The notes under the pieces: generated by a model
The model's database searches: none
Told to the model about the DNA's origin: nothing
Seen by the model: the letters and a program-made list of their open reading frames with translations, nothing else
Made by a program: the position numbers and the translations under genes
Assembly (NCBI RefSeq): GCF_023278565.1
Contig: NC_064677.1
Location: forward strand, 4,464,001 to 4,528,000
Direction: 5' to 3'
Length of the DNA stretch: 64,000 nt
Source of the DNA: Colletotrichum lupini
Lineage: Eukaryota; Ascomycota; Sordariomycetes; Glomerellales; Glomerellaceae
Shown: in pieces, positions 12,258 through 24,165 of the stretch
Layout of the letters: every line of letters begins with the position of its first letter
How positions within the stretch are numbered: position 1 is the stretch's first letter

Positions 12258-15200
12258 TCAGTCGCTCAGGTCTATAAGATCTTCCTGTGCCTGTGGGCTC
12301 GAGATGCGCTCGAGGATCGTCCGCGCGTTGCTGTCAGTAAACATGGCACCGACCGTGGGCTTACATGAGCCTCTTGATACCAGATTCAGTTAGCATTCTT
12401 TGTCAAAAGGCTTGGGGCCAACATACCCATGGCACTTTCGGCCGCATGTTGCTCCTTGTGCAGCCGTTGGTCGCCCGCAGCGCATACTACAGCCTCCTTT
12501 ACCCGCAAGTTTTGCCCAATCACCCGGCTGCCGGATGCGAATCTCACTCTTGTGCGCTTTGCAGAAGACGGGGATGTAGTCCGTAGGCGATACCTCCATC
12601 CTGTTCAAGACCTCGCTCCAAATCGGCCGAGCTGACGACGCTAGCAGATTCTGCATATCGCCAAGGATGACTAGCAGGTGTCGAGGGCGGCTGAGGGCGA
12701 CTATGGCGCGTCTTAGGTCGTTGAGGAAGCCCGAGTCTGGTTTCGTGCGATCTTCCGGGCTTCGGGTGATGGAGATGAGGATGATGCGGTTCTCCCTGCC
12801 CTGGTACCCATCCACTGTCTGGACCTCGGGCCCGAGGTGACCGGCGCCGGGGGTTTGGCGGAGTCTATGTTCGATACATGCCTTTTGTCCGCTGTAGAAG
12901 GTCAGGATGGTGATTTCTGACGGGCTCGTGCCGTTGGACACTAGGTGGCCGTATAGCCCGACAATCATGTAGGCCTCGAACGTGTTGACCTTGCTGCAGT
13001 ACCGGTCAGATGACTCGGGCCGTTGGTGATTGAACCACAGCACGCTCTGCAAGCCCATGCCCGGGACAGCTTCCCGGTCAAACGTCGAAGGGTGATCCAC
13101 CAGGAGAGGATACCATGCGTTCAGCAGCTTGCGAATGTCGGGCGCCATGCGTCTCTGCACCTGAAGGGTAGAATGCTCCAGGCCGCGCTCCACGAGCCTC
13201 TGGAACAGAGATACGTTGAGGTAGAATGGGGGCTTGCTAAGCTCGAGGCAGTCGGCGTGGGGCGCTAGCTGCATGTGGTCGCCGACGAGGATGATTCGCT
13301 CCAGGGAGGGGAACAACGCGGCGGTGATGTTTGCTTCGCGGGTCTCGGCGGCTTCTTCGATCATCATGACGCGCGGCCGTAGCGCGGCGATGAGTCTGCG
13401 GTACTTTGTAAGGCCTGTTGTCGTACAGCCTATGATGCGGGCCTTTGACTCGCGGACTGCGGTGATGTCTTCTTGCCAGCGGGCGACCTTGAGCTTCTTG
13501 ACTATGTTGTCGAGCTGCCTGAAGATTGCGGACAGGGCTAGCTTGGTTGATGCGAGGTATCTACGTTCGAGGTAGTGATAGACCATGCCGCGATACTTGG
13601 GCACAATTGACCAGAGGTTTCCATTTTTGACGAGCAGCTCTTGCGCCATCTTGTGGTTGAGAGCAACGCCTTTCGAGTATTTGATGCTGTTCCAGCGCGC
13701 GATCAAGATAGGCTTGCCCGACAACTGCTCTTTCTTGTTATCGGCTGAACCCTTCTCGCTGATCGCGGGCCCTGATGCTGCTTCGTCATTGTCGATGCCG
13801 TCGCTGAGAGGAACGTGAACGCTCCTATGAGGTAATTGGGCGAGCAACTGGTCACCGAGCCACGATCCGAGCAAGTGTTGGGATCCCTCCCGGGCGATGG
13901 ATCTGACGTCGCCGTCCCAGCACTTCGTGACGGAGGCATACTGCTCCGCGCTGATCAGACCAACCTCGCGGAAGTGTTCCGGTAGAATCAGCTCCTGGTG
14001 TGCGGGGGGGAAACAGCGCTGGAGTAGAAGCTTCGCCTGAAATCTGAGGGAGACGAGACGTTTCTCGAGCGCGCTCTTGCTCCACGTCTTGCCGCGAGAT
14101 CGCGTGCGGAGGTTGAAGAGAGTCCGGCTGGCAACGACCTCGTCCTTGGCCTGGCCGCCGAGGCGTACAAAGTCCACGCCAAGGTTGTGGCATCTGACGA
14201 GGAGCTCGTCGACGGTGTCATTCTTTTGGGCCGTGACGATGATGGGCACATTAGAGTGCTGCGTGCTTAGCAGGACTTTGAGCGCCGCCATGGACGTGTG
14301 CGTCTTGCCTGTTCCGGGTGGGCCTTGGACGATGGCGAGGTTCTTTGTTATCATGCGCTGGAGGGCTTGTAGTTGGGATTGGTCTAGTCTTGTCTTCGAC
14401 TGTATGTGGCTTGGTATGTCGCCTTGTTTGGGGATGTATATGGGAACTGGGCGTTGAAGACCGTCATGGAGGGCTGAGATGTCCAATGTAGTGGACGATG
14501 ATGGCAGTGAACTAGACATGTCAACGGTGTTAAATTGGCCGATGAAGTACTTGTCGAATGGTGAACTGAGAAACACATCAGCTCAAAGACTCTCATAGAG
14601 TTTTGAAAATGTCCCCGTCTTACTCGTCTTCTGCTGTTTGCTTGAGCCCCTCCAAAACGTGTCGAACGGCTTCAAAGTAGTTTGAGCGGGCTTCGACCAT
14701 GACATACTCTTTATCTGGCTCCATGAAACTCGCAGTGATACTGGGATCCGAAAATTCGAGATCCAAGGGAGGAGGCGCCGTTGAATTGCCGGCGAGATCA
14801 TCGTAACGACCCGTCACCACTGCCACGATACACTGTGTTCTGAAGTGGTCCGAGGCGGGAGACAGAGCTACTATTGTGCCTGGGACCACACGCTGAGATG
14901 CCGGCCAGTTGATGAGTTGCCGTGCGCGGATGGCGGAGAAGGTGATGCGGACCATGACTCCGAGGCGGATGATGTTGACTCCGCGGACAGAGACCTTTGG
15001 GCATCTCCAATTAGATCCAATCCCATACTGATTGGGAATGCTTAGTAGATTGCTTACATCGGTATATATGCACGTCTCAGTGCTCTCTGCCATCTCGGGG
15101 GCGGATTTGTATTCTTGAACGGCTCTACGGAGAGGCTCGGTGCCCTCGAAGCGTAAGAGATCGTATTGGGCCCGGAGATACGCGCTTTTCGTCGGGTAGA

Positions 15201-15354
15201 CGACATTGAGGCCGTCGTTCTTTGGAAGGATGTACGAAGCTTTCATAATCTCCTCTGCCTGTGGAAGTTCGGGTGTATCACGCCAACTCGTCTCGACATA
15301 CAGATGAGACAATGGGTTCGCGATTTTGCGCTCAGGGGGATGTTTCTGGGACAT
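12258..15354 (-). CDS. NFX1-type superfamily 1 helicase (ZNFX1/Hrr1-like)
   Basis: Three exons on the minus strand: 15354-14624, 14565-12427 and 12372-12258. The introns are 58 nt (GTAAGA...CAG) and 54 nt (GTATGT, branch TGCTAAC, AAG), and splicing gives a 994-residue protein. Helicase motifs are clear: Walker A GPPGTGKT near residue 323, motif II MIEEAAE near 643, GDHMQLAP after it, VDGYQGRE near 827, and ALSRPRH. Ignoring the second intron adds a false tail ending at 12390. Splicing instead completes an NFX1-type zinc finger, CGRPTAAQGATCGRKCHGGSC. The opening residues (ETSWRDTPELPQAEEIM) match the conserved start of this family. Relatives act in RNAi-linked heterochromatin assembly (Hrr1 in fission yeast) or small-RNA and antiviral responses (ZNFX1). 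The protein is short for the family and seems to have a single zinc finger. ATG 15354 is the first in-frame start. Confidence 0.85.
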
Positions 15355-16863
15355 GATCAAGTACAAGGCCGGAGAGCAGATCAAAACGTTGAGATTGTAA
15401 GGTGAGAATACTAATTGCCGGCTTGCGAGATTAAATAAATAAGGCCCTGATGAGCTTCAAATGAAGTGCATCAATCGCTGCTACATGAGTAATGCATCTA
15501 TGTTCCAAGGAAGGGGCTAAAAACGTACCACATTCGGGAGCCAGACTTGATATCTACTTTCTACTTAACTTGGACCCGATGGACCCTTGTTAACATAAAA
15601 AGTCACTTACCAACCATAAGCATGAGAATCCCCACAAAGTCGAAGTAGGTGATACTTGCCACTATTTCAGGGTAAAGGGAACGTAATGATTGCAAGAGGG
15701 AAAGCTTTTGACAAAGTAGCTTGTTGAAAGCGGTGAGCTACAGTATCTCAAGCGTTTGCAGGACAACGCAGGCATGGCAAAAGGCTTATGCATCGACGGC
15801 TTCCTACATCATAACCTTGCAAAACCACCAAGACAAGATACAAACGATGCGAAATCCAAAGTGGCAAACATACGATGCTCTTGTTGAACAAACTTGTACT
15901 CGCAATATGCTAGGAAAGGCCTCTAACATGGACGGTGCAACGAATTTGCTGAAAATGTAGCGAGGCACGACTCCATGTCAAAAGCAACAGCTGGAAAAGC
16001 CTGGGTCTGGATCCAATTCCAGAGACTTACCGCGATGTTCTCACTGGAGCGAGGAGGGGAATGAATGGTATGAAAGAGACAAAAACGATTGTGTGTTGCC
16101 TTGGTGCAGGTTGGCTTTATCAGCGAACACATTGGAATAGAAACGATTTCATCATGCTCGGACACTTATCGATGCTGGAATTGCCTGGTAGAGCTCGCGA
16201 ACCAGGTGAGAGAAACATCGGGAGGGATGTTCAAGAACGAGTGTCGTTGGGAGGCCGGTTGTCCCGGCGGACCCTCAGCTGAGCGGCGCCGAAGTTCTGC
16301 CGTTACGGCCTGTCCGGCCGAATCAACCGGCGCTGCTTCCGGTTCGGAGCTCTTTCGTAAGGGATGCGCCGGTGCTGCTTCAGGGGATGCTAGTGCGGCT
16401 GAGCTTGGTAACCTTGTTGTCTCCCCGCCGTAATCGAAAGCTAAACTGCCCCGGCGAGGCGAACAGTACAGGCACACAGGGTGAAGTGGGCACAAAGCAC
16501 CAGGGCGGCCCCACCGAGCTGGGCTTCTGAGGTGCTCCAACCCAGCACGTCGTCGCGACCGCAGCTTTCGCGACGATTCCATGCGCAACGAACATCAGTA
16601 GCGCCCACCAACCACTCATCTTCTATAGCCCATTGCCGCCAACTTTGTCAACGGAACCTCTTTTTATACTTGGAATGGAACGTTGATTTTCACACTGCGA
16701 AATTTTGAGGTACACATTTAATCGCAAACGAACCCAATCGCTTCTCCGACCGTCGCGCAGCCCTGCCGACGCCGCTGACTTTCCGATCGCGCGACCCTCC
16801 TGCGCTCTGCTTGCGTCCTAATAGCTGTGCATTGTTTGCAATCCTATACACCGAAGCTTCGAA
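15355..16863. promoter_or_regulatory. Divergent intergenic region, helicase / SPT8 promoters
   Basis: About 1.5 kb separates two genes transcribed away from each other, so both promoters must lie here. The left part (15400-15720) is AT-rich, the right part (16200-16600) GC-rich. Opposed open frames of 114 and 140 codons overlap at 16089-16588 and look like chance frames in GC-rich DNA. No specific operator is recognisable. Confidence 0.5.
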
Positions 16864-19056
16864 ATGGATGACGACGATAGAGGTATGTCTCGGAGCCTTA
16901 TGTTTCCTAGAAATCCGCTGACCTGTCCGGCAACCCAGACTCAAACGCGAGCTCCGACAATGACCAAAACGACCAGAACGACCAGGACGAGGTCATGGAG
17001 GACGTAGATGATGCCGAAGGGGACATGGAAAACGAGGAGGAAGATAACGAAGACGACCAGGAGGATAACGACCGCGAAGAAACGGGCGATGATGCGCAAG
17101 AAAAGGGCGACGACGCAGCTGCAAGAGATGCAAGAGTGCCTTCTAGAGCTGGTTCGGCCGGCGCGGGGGCGTCGCCAGGGATAAAGAGCGGATCTCCACT
17201 GCTATCCTCAAGTCTGTTCCCAAGCGTCCGACCCGAAGCCGTCAATGCCCGGCTGTACGATATTGTTCCTACGATGGCTGCGCCGCAGGCGACGAGTGTA
17301 AACGCAGTTGCCATTACGCCCGATCTTAGGTTCTGGATGACAGGAGGCTCCGACGGCTATATCCGAAAGTACGACGGGCCTGGTACTATAAATGGCAAAC
17401 AACTCCTCACAGTAGCGCAAAGGCACCCCTTTGTCGATAGTGTCGTCAAGGCGGGCATTTTGATGTCATACTGGGAGAATGAGGAGCCAGGCCCGCCGAA
17501 CCCGAGAGGGAACGAAGAACACATCCTATCACCCGTTTACTCATTGGCTGTCCACTCGCAGGCGCTATGGCTTCTTTCGGGTCTCGAATCTGGAGGCATT
17601 AATCTTCAAAGTGTAAGGCATGACGAAGGAAAGCGCATAACATGCTTGCAACAGCATACTAATGCTGTGAGCGTGTTGACACTGGCACAAGACGAGAAGA
17701 GCGTCCTAAGCGGCAGCTGGGACAAGAACATCTTCGACTGGGATCTCAACACTGGCGCTGTCAAACGTTCTTATGACGGTAGCGGAGGTCAGACTTCTGC
17801 TATCGAGCTTCGCCCAGTAAATGGTGCACCGATTCCAGCCGAGGCAATGGAGGAAGAAATCAAACCTGACCCGACTTTTACCTCGAATAACAGTAAGCCT
17901 CCTCAGAACGGCACCCTAGACGATATCAACGGTATTGAAGCTCCGCCTCCTGCGTTGGCCGGCGAAGGCGCTGAGGGACAGGCGTCACCCGCACACGAGT
18001 CGCTCTTTGGCGGTAGTGATACAGGCTCGCTATTTGGCGACAACGTAGCAGGCAATTACGGCGGCGATGACGATGATGAATTCTCGAGGGCGATGGGAGA
18101 TATGGGAATGCCCACTCTTCATGATGGCTCAGGGCAGGACGGCGGTATGGACCACTCGGCCGATATCGATATGACAAATGCCTTCAACGCCGATGCCACC
18201 CCGGCGCCGCCGGTCCAGGCACCAGGAAGCAGCAGTCCTGAAGCCACAAGAAATCAACCTCCAGCACCGGCACCGGCTCTAGAAGCGAGTGCGACAGATA
18301 TGACCTCGGCGCTAGACGGCGCAGGCGATGCTACGACGGAGCTGCCTGTTCCAGATTTTCCGGAAATCCCTTCTCTACCCGATATGCAGACAGATGATGC
18401 AAATCCCGGTTCACCCTCCATGATTTTCGCCTCGGATCCTCCTCCACCGGCCATGGACCCAACTCAATCAGCGGACACGGTCTTCTTCTCCGCAGCCATT
18501 GATGGTAATATCAGACTATGGGATCGGCGTGTCCAAGACCCCGTCGCAAGGATAGGCAGTCAGAGAGGCGTGCCACCTTGGTGTATGGGTGCCTGCTGGA
18601 GTCCAGACGGCAATTGGATCTACGCTGGCAGGCGAAACGGAACGGTGGAGGAGTACAACATCCACAAGGCCAGAAGCGGCTGGGCGCCGGAGAGGACCCT
18701 CAAGTTCCCGGCTGGAAGTGGAGCCGTGAGTGCGGTTCGAGCGATGCCGAATGGCCGTCATCTCGTCTGGTAAGCTAACAAAAGCCGACATGGAAACACG
18801 ATTGCAAAGCTAACATAAGCACAGCGCTTCCCATGATATTCTTCGTCTGTATGATCTCAAGGACACTCGAGCTTTCAAGCATTCCACCGTCCCCTTCCTG
18901 ATTATTCCTGGTCCGCCTAGAGCTGGTGTCATTTCGTCACTCTACATCGATCGAACGTGCCGCTTCATGATCTCAACTGCTGGAACGCGCGGTTGGGAAG
19001 GTACAAGCACCGAGGTTCTGATTGGGTACGAAATCGGTGTCACCGAAGAAAAGTAG
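16864..19056 (+). CDS. SPT8: SAGA complex subunit Spt8 (WD40 protein)
   Basis: Three exons: 16864-16882, 16939-18769 and 18825-19056. The introns are 56 nt (GTATGT, branch CTGAC, CAG) and 55 nt (GTAAGC, branch CTAAC, CAG). The product is 693 residues. A very acidic N-terminal tail (to about residue 60) precedes WD40 repeats, including TPDLRFWMTGGSDGYIRKYD and SVLSGSWDKNIFDWDLNTG. An acidic, Pro/Ala-rich insert spans about residues 300-515. Further WD repeats follow, and the third exon ends with SHDILRLYDLKD and FMISTAGTRGWEGTSTE, typical Spt8 C-terminal sequence. Spt8 contacts TATA-binding protein within the SAGA coactivator in the nucleus. Without the last splice the frame would stop at a false TAA at 18773. 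The 19-nt first exon is supported by its clean junction into the acidic tail. Confidence 0.92.
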
Positions 19057-20370
19057 GACTATGCACTTTGATTCTTGTTCGGCAGTTGAGGTTTTGAGTT
19101 TGGGTCAAACCACGTACCGAAGACGTGAGACTGAGAGATCAAGAGGCAGATGCAAAAACGGAGTTTGGGAAGAATATCGACGTGCACCTTGGAGTCTGGC
19201 GGTGACTCGTCTTAGAGTTGTAGCGTTTTCAGAGACTTTGAGACTCTCAAGGCCTAATATCAATACCCATCTACTAATGCCCTGCTGAGCTCTAGAACGT
19301 ACCATGTAATCTCTCTCAACTTCTGTAGTTCAAGGCGCGGTAGCTTATCGTCGTCATAATGTGGACCTAAGCTATGTCACTATGAGCTCGCATTCGCACC
19401 TACAACAATATCTAAACGCTCAGGCCAACATCCGTCGACAAGTTGAAATCTGCCCACTGGCTTTAGATTAGCAAGCTCAGACGAATTGGACTTCATCTCG
19501 CATATCTGCAATTGAGATGCGAAAGGCAAGCGGTTGGAGGGAAGGAAAGTGGAGGGGTTGTTATGATAAGATACGGCTCGTCCTACGAGGGACTCGTGGT
19601 AGAGCAAGGCGAGGTCATGGTAAACCTTCTCGATATCAAAAGCTCGGCTCAATATTACAATGGGCATTCCACCAATGGCAATGATACCCGGTGATAGAAA
19701 AGAAACAAACACAATCATCCCGATGTCAATGATATCATGCCAGACGAAATCTCCGCCTTCAACTCTACCTCATCAACTCTGACCTACCTCATCATAGTTG
19801 GATACAAGTTCGCAGTATTGTGAGGGTCAACAGGAGATAGGCCAGTGGTCAAATCAAGCTCGGGACGAGGTCTCGGCATCACGTCCCAAGGACTTCCCCG
19901 CCAACCTCAAAGCTTACGCAGGGGGTTCACTGCAAGAACGGTTGGACCGCTATCTCCAACATCCCACAGCGGTCTAGCGTATGCTGACCACCTCCCCACC
20001 TCCCTGATAAGCACGGAAGGCGGCAAGTGCGCCCAGGCTCTTACCCCGGATTGGCTTTCGTTTTGGGCCCGGTAACTTCTGTCAACCTTCAACACAACAT
20101 ACCTAGTCTGAATACCACCCAACCACCTCCCCCTCCCCTTTCCCCCTTCCCCTGTCCAGTCGGAGATTCTCATATCTCTGTAGACCTGCTGACCACTCCC
20201 TGCGCTGGGTTTGAATCCCGTAGTCGATAGAGGCTAGCCACTCGGGGCTCACACCGGTCTTTGCCGGGGATGAGGGGTCCCGATACCGTGGTGCCCGCTT
20301 AATGAGACGCGAAGCCCGGCCGGGTCATCTGCATAACGGCTGCTACCATTGAGGAGGAAATAAGATAACC
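19057..20370. other. Intergenic region between SPT8 and the transporter
   Basis: 3' flank of SPT8 followed by the promoter of the sugar transporter. A C-rich, pyrimidine-biased tract lies at about 20110-20160, a plausible leader region. No gene seen. Frames up to 112 codons on both strands have no motif. Confidence 0.5.
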
Positions 20371-22214
20371 ATGTCTCCTCCATACTCACGTTCATCCGCA
20401 AGGGCCGCTGCACAAGACGACGAGATCCAACCTCTCTTGCGGAGAGTCGATTCTTCATCCTATAGTGATACTTCCGCGATGGCGTCCAAAGATGCCGAGA
20501 CTATTGTCGTTGCTCCGAATGCGAAGCCCGGCGCCGATGATGCTGCTCTGGCCGAGGCCATTCGCCTCGAGCACAACTTGACCTTCTCCCAGGCCGTCAA
20601 GCTCTACCCTGCTGCCATTGGGTGGTCTGCTTTCGTGTCTATTGGGGTCATCATGTTGGCGTTCGATCCGCAATTGCTCGGAAACCTCTACGCTACGCCT
20701 CAGTTTCAGAGAGATTTTGGTTATGAATATGAGGGTTCCGTAAGTTGCTGCCTCCTCTTAGACATGAAACCTGTACTAACGTGCTATAGTATATCATTAG
20801 TATGTCTTGAACTTGAGTTCCTGTGCTGGAACACCTGACTTATTAATATGCATTCAGCTGCCGCTTGGCAGACCGGACTTTCCATGGGTAATCCCGTCGG
20901 TCAAGTTGTCGGTGCCCTCTTCGCTGCATATCCTATGGATTGGTACGGCCGAAAACTGACCTTTGCCGTGTGCGTGATTCTCACCGCGGGCATTGTCTTC
21001 ATCCAATTCTTTGCACGCTCGTTGCCCGTCCTCCTAGTCGGCGAGCTTCTCGGTGGTCTCGTCCTGGGCATGTATGTTGTCATCGCCCCGGCATACGCCT
21101 CCGAAGTATGCCCCACTGCTATCCGTGGTCACTTGACGTCCTACGTGAATCTCTGCTTTGTCATGGGCCAGCTCCTTGCCAACGGCGTCACAGCGGGGAC
21201 TTCAAAGCTTGATACCCATTGGGCCTATTCTTTGCCATTTGCGCTCCAATGGTTCTGGATCCTTGTTATCCTCCCCGGTTTGCTCTTCGTCCCAGAAAGC
21301 CCGTGGTGGCTGGTAAGGAAGGGTAGAATGGACGATGCGAGGAAGAGTCTAGGCCGTCTGGCTTCCAAGCAGGTCAATGTGGACGCTTCTTTGGCCTTCA
21401 TTGTGGAAACCGACAGACTTGAGCAAGAACTGGAGGCTGGAAGCACGTATTATGATTGCTTGAAGGGCGCCAACTTAAGGCGGACGGAGATATCTGTTGG
21501 TGTTTACTGCACTCAAGTCCTCAGCGGCATCTACCTCATCAACTACGGGACATACTTCTTCCAGCAGGCCGGCCTACCTACTGACAAGGCATTCGATATG
21601 GCCATTGGATTCCTCGGTAAACTGCCGATTCTTTGCATTTCCCTTGAGATTGTGAGCATTGGCTAACCTCTTCAGCCGTGGGATTCCTTGGCACCGTTAT
21701 CTCGTGGTACTTCTTGATTCACTATGGTAGACGAACCATCTACATCACCGGCCTCGCTGCCTTGGTGTTCTTGCAGCTCCTCATCGGCATCCTAGACTGC
21801 GTTCCCGGACGTCCCTCTGGCGTGGCCTGGGCAGAGTCATCACTCATGCTCATTTGGAACTTCGCCTACGACCTGTCTGTTGGTCCCGTATGCTTCGTCC
21901 TCATATCAGAAGCTTCGGCAACTAGAGTGCGATCCAAGACGATTGCGCTCGCCACAGCTGCCCAGGGTGTCTTGGGGATCATCATGACCGTGGCAATTCC
22001 ATACATGATTAATCCAGATGAGGCTAACATGCAGGGGAAGCTCGGGTTCTTCTTCGGAGGGCTGGCTGGGCTGTGCTTCATCTGGGCATGGTTCCGCGTT
22101 CCCGAGACAATGGGCCGCACGTACGAAGAGTTGGATATTCTGTTCGATAGACGGATTCCAGCGCGTGATTTCAAAGGTTATGTTGTTGACGGTATTAGTT
22201 CTGCCGATCACTAA
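20371..22214 (+). CDS. MFS sugar transporter, alpha-glucoside permease-like
   Basis: Four exons: 20371-20739, 20790-20799 (only 10 nt), 20858-21616 and 21676-22214. The introns are 50, 58 and 59 nt, and the product is 558 residues. The cytosolic N-terminus is followed by twelve predicted membrane spans. Sugar-porter signatures include DWYGRK after span 2, PESPWWLVRKGR at about residue 272 before the long central loop, and YGRRT after span 7. The order NLTFSQAVKLYP...WSAFVSIGVIM resembles the maltose/alpha-glucoside proton symporters of fungi (MAL family), so uptake of a disaccharide or oligosaccharide across the plasma membrane is inferred. Substrate is not provable by eye. The aldo-keto reductase gene follows on the same strand 780 bp downstream. 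Confidence 0.88.
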
Positions 22215-22995
22215 GACGAGCAGCACTCCCAATGAGGCTTTAGTGTGCGACACGATCACCGCACCTGGCACTAGAATGATACCATTTTGAACTTTCATGC
22301 TTTTCAACGCATGTTACATATCTAATGGGCTTCTGCTCAAGTACTGTTTGATGGCTCCGTCCTTGTAGGTCACAGAATTGAAGAAGCCGCCACACTGGCT
22401 AGCATGCACAGCAGTCGGCCAATCATCTGAGCAGCTATAACTATATGATCTCTTCACCTTGTCTATTTCGGACTCTCCTAGTACTCTTCGAGCGTCTGGA
22501 AGATACCACTCCCGAGTTACTGGCATCATATATCTCGGCTGCGACTACAACATGTCTTGGTAGCGGTTGGACGGAATCCCGTGGGTTCTCCGTGACTAAG
22601 TCAGAGACCTCCGCGGTCTTTTCAAAAGCTTCCGCAACTGAGTATGAGAGAGCGGCGCCCAGAAGGTTTACTATTTCGTTCTTGACTAAAGGCAGCTGCG
22701 CCACCCGGACGACGCCCCGTCAGAAAACGGCGACACCACAATCCTGTCAGACATCCCAAGCAACTGCCCTGAAGGTAAGAAGATGTATAAGAACTCAATA
22801 GCAGCGAACACCGAGTGGTTAAAATCGTATGTATCTCGGTGTAGAAACTGTGAATCGGTTTATTGAAGCTATATTGTGCTCAGGCATCTCAGTACCCTTC
22901 ACTCTCACTCTTTGGCTCCTATCCGCAAACACCACAGGCGTCAGCATCACAATCTATCACACCAAGACGCAAACGCCCATAAGAAGGCCGCCAAT
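22215..22995. other. Intergenic region with minus-strand coding-like fragments
   Basis: Between the transporter and the reductase, two minus-strand frames look coding-like. One runs 22704-22441 (for example AALSYSVAEAFEKTAEVSDLV) and the other 22529-22314 (SCSDDWPTAVHASQCGGFF). They overlap in different frames and lack ATG starts where expected, so they may be exons of a small gene with an unresolved intron or a relic. The right part must contain the promoter of the reductase. Confidence 0.35.
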
Positions 22996-24165
22996 ATGGC
23001 TACCGAAAGCGCCCGAACGCTCTTCTTCCCGGCACCGGACCCGCCAACACCACTTGCCCGCTACCGCATCCTCTCCCCCAACGCCGCGATCCGCGTCTCC
23101 CCCCTCCAGATGGGCACGATGTCCCTGGGAACAGCCTGGTCGGACGGCATGGGCCCCGTTGAGAAGAACGCCGCCTTCAGCCTGCTGGACGCCTATCTCG
23201 ACGCCGGCGGCAACTTCTTTGACTGCTCCAACGGCTACCAGCACGAGCAGTCCGAGTCCTGGCTCGGCGAGTGGATGGAGGTCCGCGGCGTCCGGGACCG
23301 CTGCGTCGTCGCGACAAAGTTCTCGGCCGACTACCGTATGCACGCCCTCGGGAAAGGTCGCTGCCCGAACGCGGGCGGGAACTCGCGCGCCTCGATGCAC
23401 ATGAGCCTCCGCGACTCGCTGGCTAAGCTGCGCACCGATTGGATCGACGTATTTTACGTCCAGTGGTGGGACTATACCGCTTCCATCGAGGAGGTCATGG
23501 ACGCGCTGCATAACCTCGTCCAGCAAGGGAAAGTGCACTACCTCGGCATAGCAAATTGCCCGGCCTGGGTCGTCAGCGCGGCCAACACGTACGCGCGCGC
23601 ACATGGCAAGACATCCTTTTCCATCTACCAGGGCTACTACAGCGTCATCATGCGCGACATGGAGCGGGACATCATCCCCATGGCGCGGCAGTTCGGCATG
23701 GCCATCGCGCCCTACGGTGCGGCGGGCATGGGCAAGTTCAAGACGCGGGACATGATTGAGGCGCGGCGGCGGAGCGGCGACGGGCAGGCGGCGTTCCGGC
23801 ACCTGGCGGACCAGACGGAGACGGAGATGCGGGTGAGTAAAGCGCTGGCCGAGGTGGCGGAGGAGGTGGGCGTGACGTCCATTACGGCCGTGGCGCTGGC
23901 GTACGTCATGGCAAAAGTGCCGTACGTGTTCCCCGTGGTCGGGGGCCGCAAGGTTGAGCAGATGCTGGACAATATCGACGCCCTCACGATCCAGTTGTCA
24001 GAAGCGCAAATTGCGTACCTCGAGAGCGTGGAGAAGTGGGAGCCTGGGTGGCCGTACGATGTTATGGGATGGGATCCTCACGTGTCGGGGACGCCGGCCC
24101 CGATCATTGCTGCTTCGGCCAAGATGGATTTTGTGAGGCGGCCTAAGGCGATTGGATATGATTGA
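22996..24165 (+). CDS. Aldo-keto reductase, aryl-alcohol dehydrogenase / norsolorinate reductase-like
   Basis: Single-exon gene of 389 residues. The AKR barrel starts at about residue 30 (VSPLQMGTMSLGTAW). Asp76 and Tyr81 lie in FFDCSNGYQ and Lys108 in VVATKFS. The position that normally holds the catalytic His, in the YVHWWD motif of this subfamily, is Gln156 here (FYVQWWDYTASIEEVM, codon CAG at 23461). The cofactor-binding C-terminal half (VALAYVMAKVPYVFPVVGG) is intact. Members use NADPH to reduce aldehydes and ketones, in lignin-type aromatic metabolism or in secondary metabolism, in the cytosol. An in-frame ATG at 22876 would add 40 His/Arg-rich residues; the start at 22996 fits the family length better. 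High GC at third codon positions indicates a real gene. Confidence 0.88.
   Translation: MATESARTLFFPAPDPPTPLARYRILSPNAAIRVSPLQMGTMSLGTAWSDGMGPVEKNAAFSLLDAYLDAGGNFFDCSNGYQHEQSESWLGEWMEVRGVRDRCVVATKFSADYRMHALGKGRCPNAGGNSRASMHMSLRDSLAKLRTDWIDVFYVQWWDYTASIEEVMDALHNLVQQGKVHYLGIANCPAWVVSAANTYARAHGKTSFSIYQGYYSVIMRDMERDIIPMARQFGMAIAPYGAAGMGKFKTRDMIEARRRSGDGQAAFRHLADQTETEMRVSKALAEVAEEVGVTSITAVALAYVMAKVPYVFPVVGGRKVEQMLDNIDALTIQLSEAQIAYLESVEKWEPGWPYDVMGWDPHVSGTPAPIIAASAKMDFVRRPKAIGYD

Noticed and set aside
16089..16588. Overlapping 114- and 140-codon frames before SPT8
   Set aside because: Opposed frames in one GC-rich patch, no motifs, and located where the two divergent promoters should be.
20200..20235. 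tRNA-like T-loop (GGTTTGAATCCC)
   Set aside because: The B-box-like string has no matching acceptor stem, no A box upstream and poor T-stem pairing, so it is not a tRNA.
22876..22995. Upstream in-frame ATG of the reductase
   Set aside because: It would add 40 His/Arg/Ser-rich residues with no family counterpart; ATG 22996 starts the conserved-length protein.
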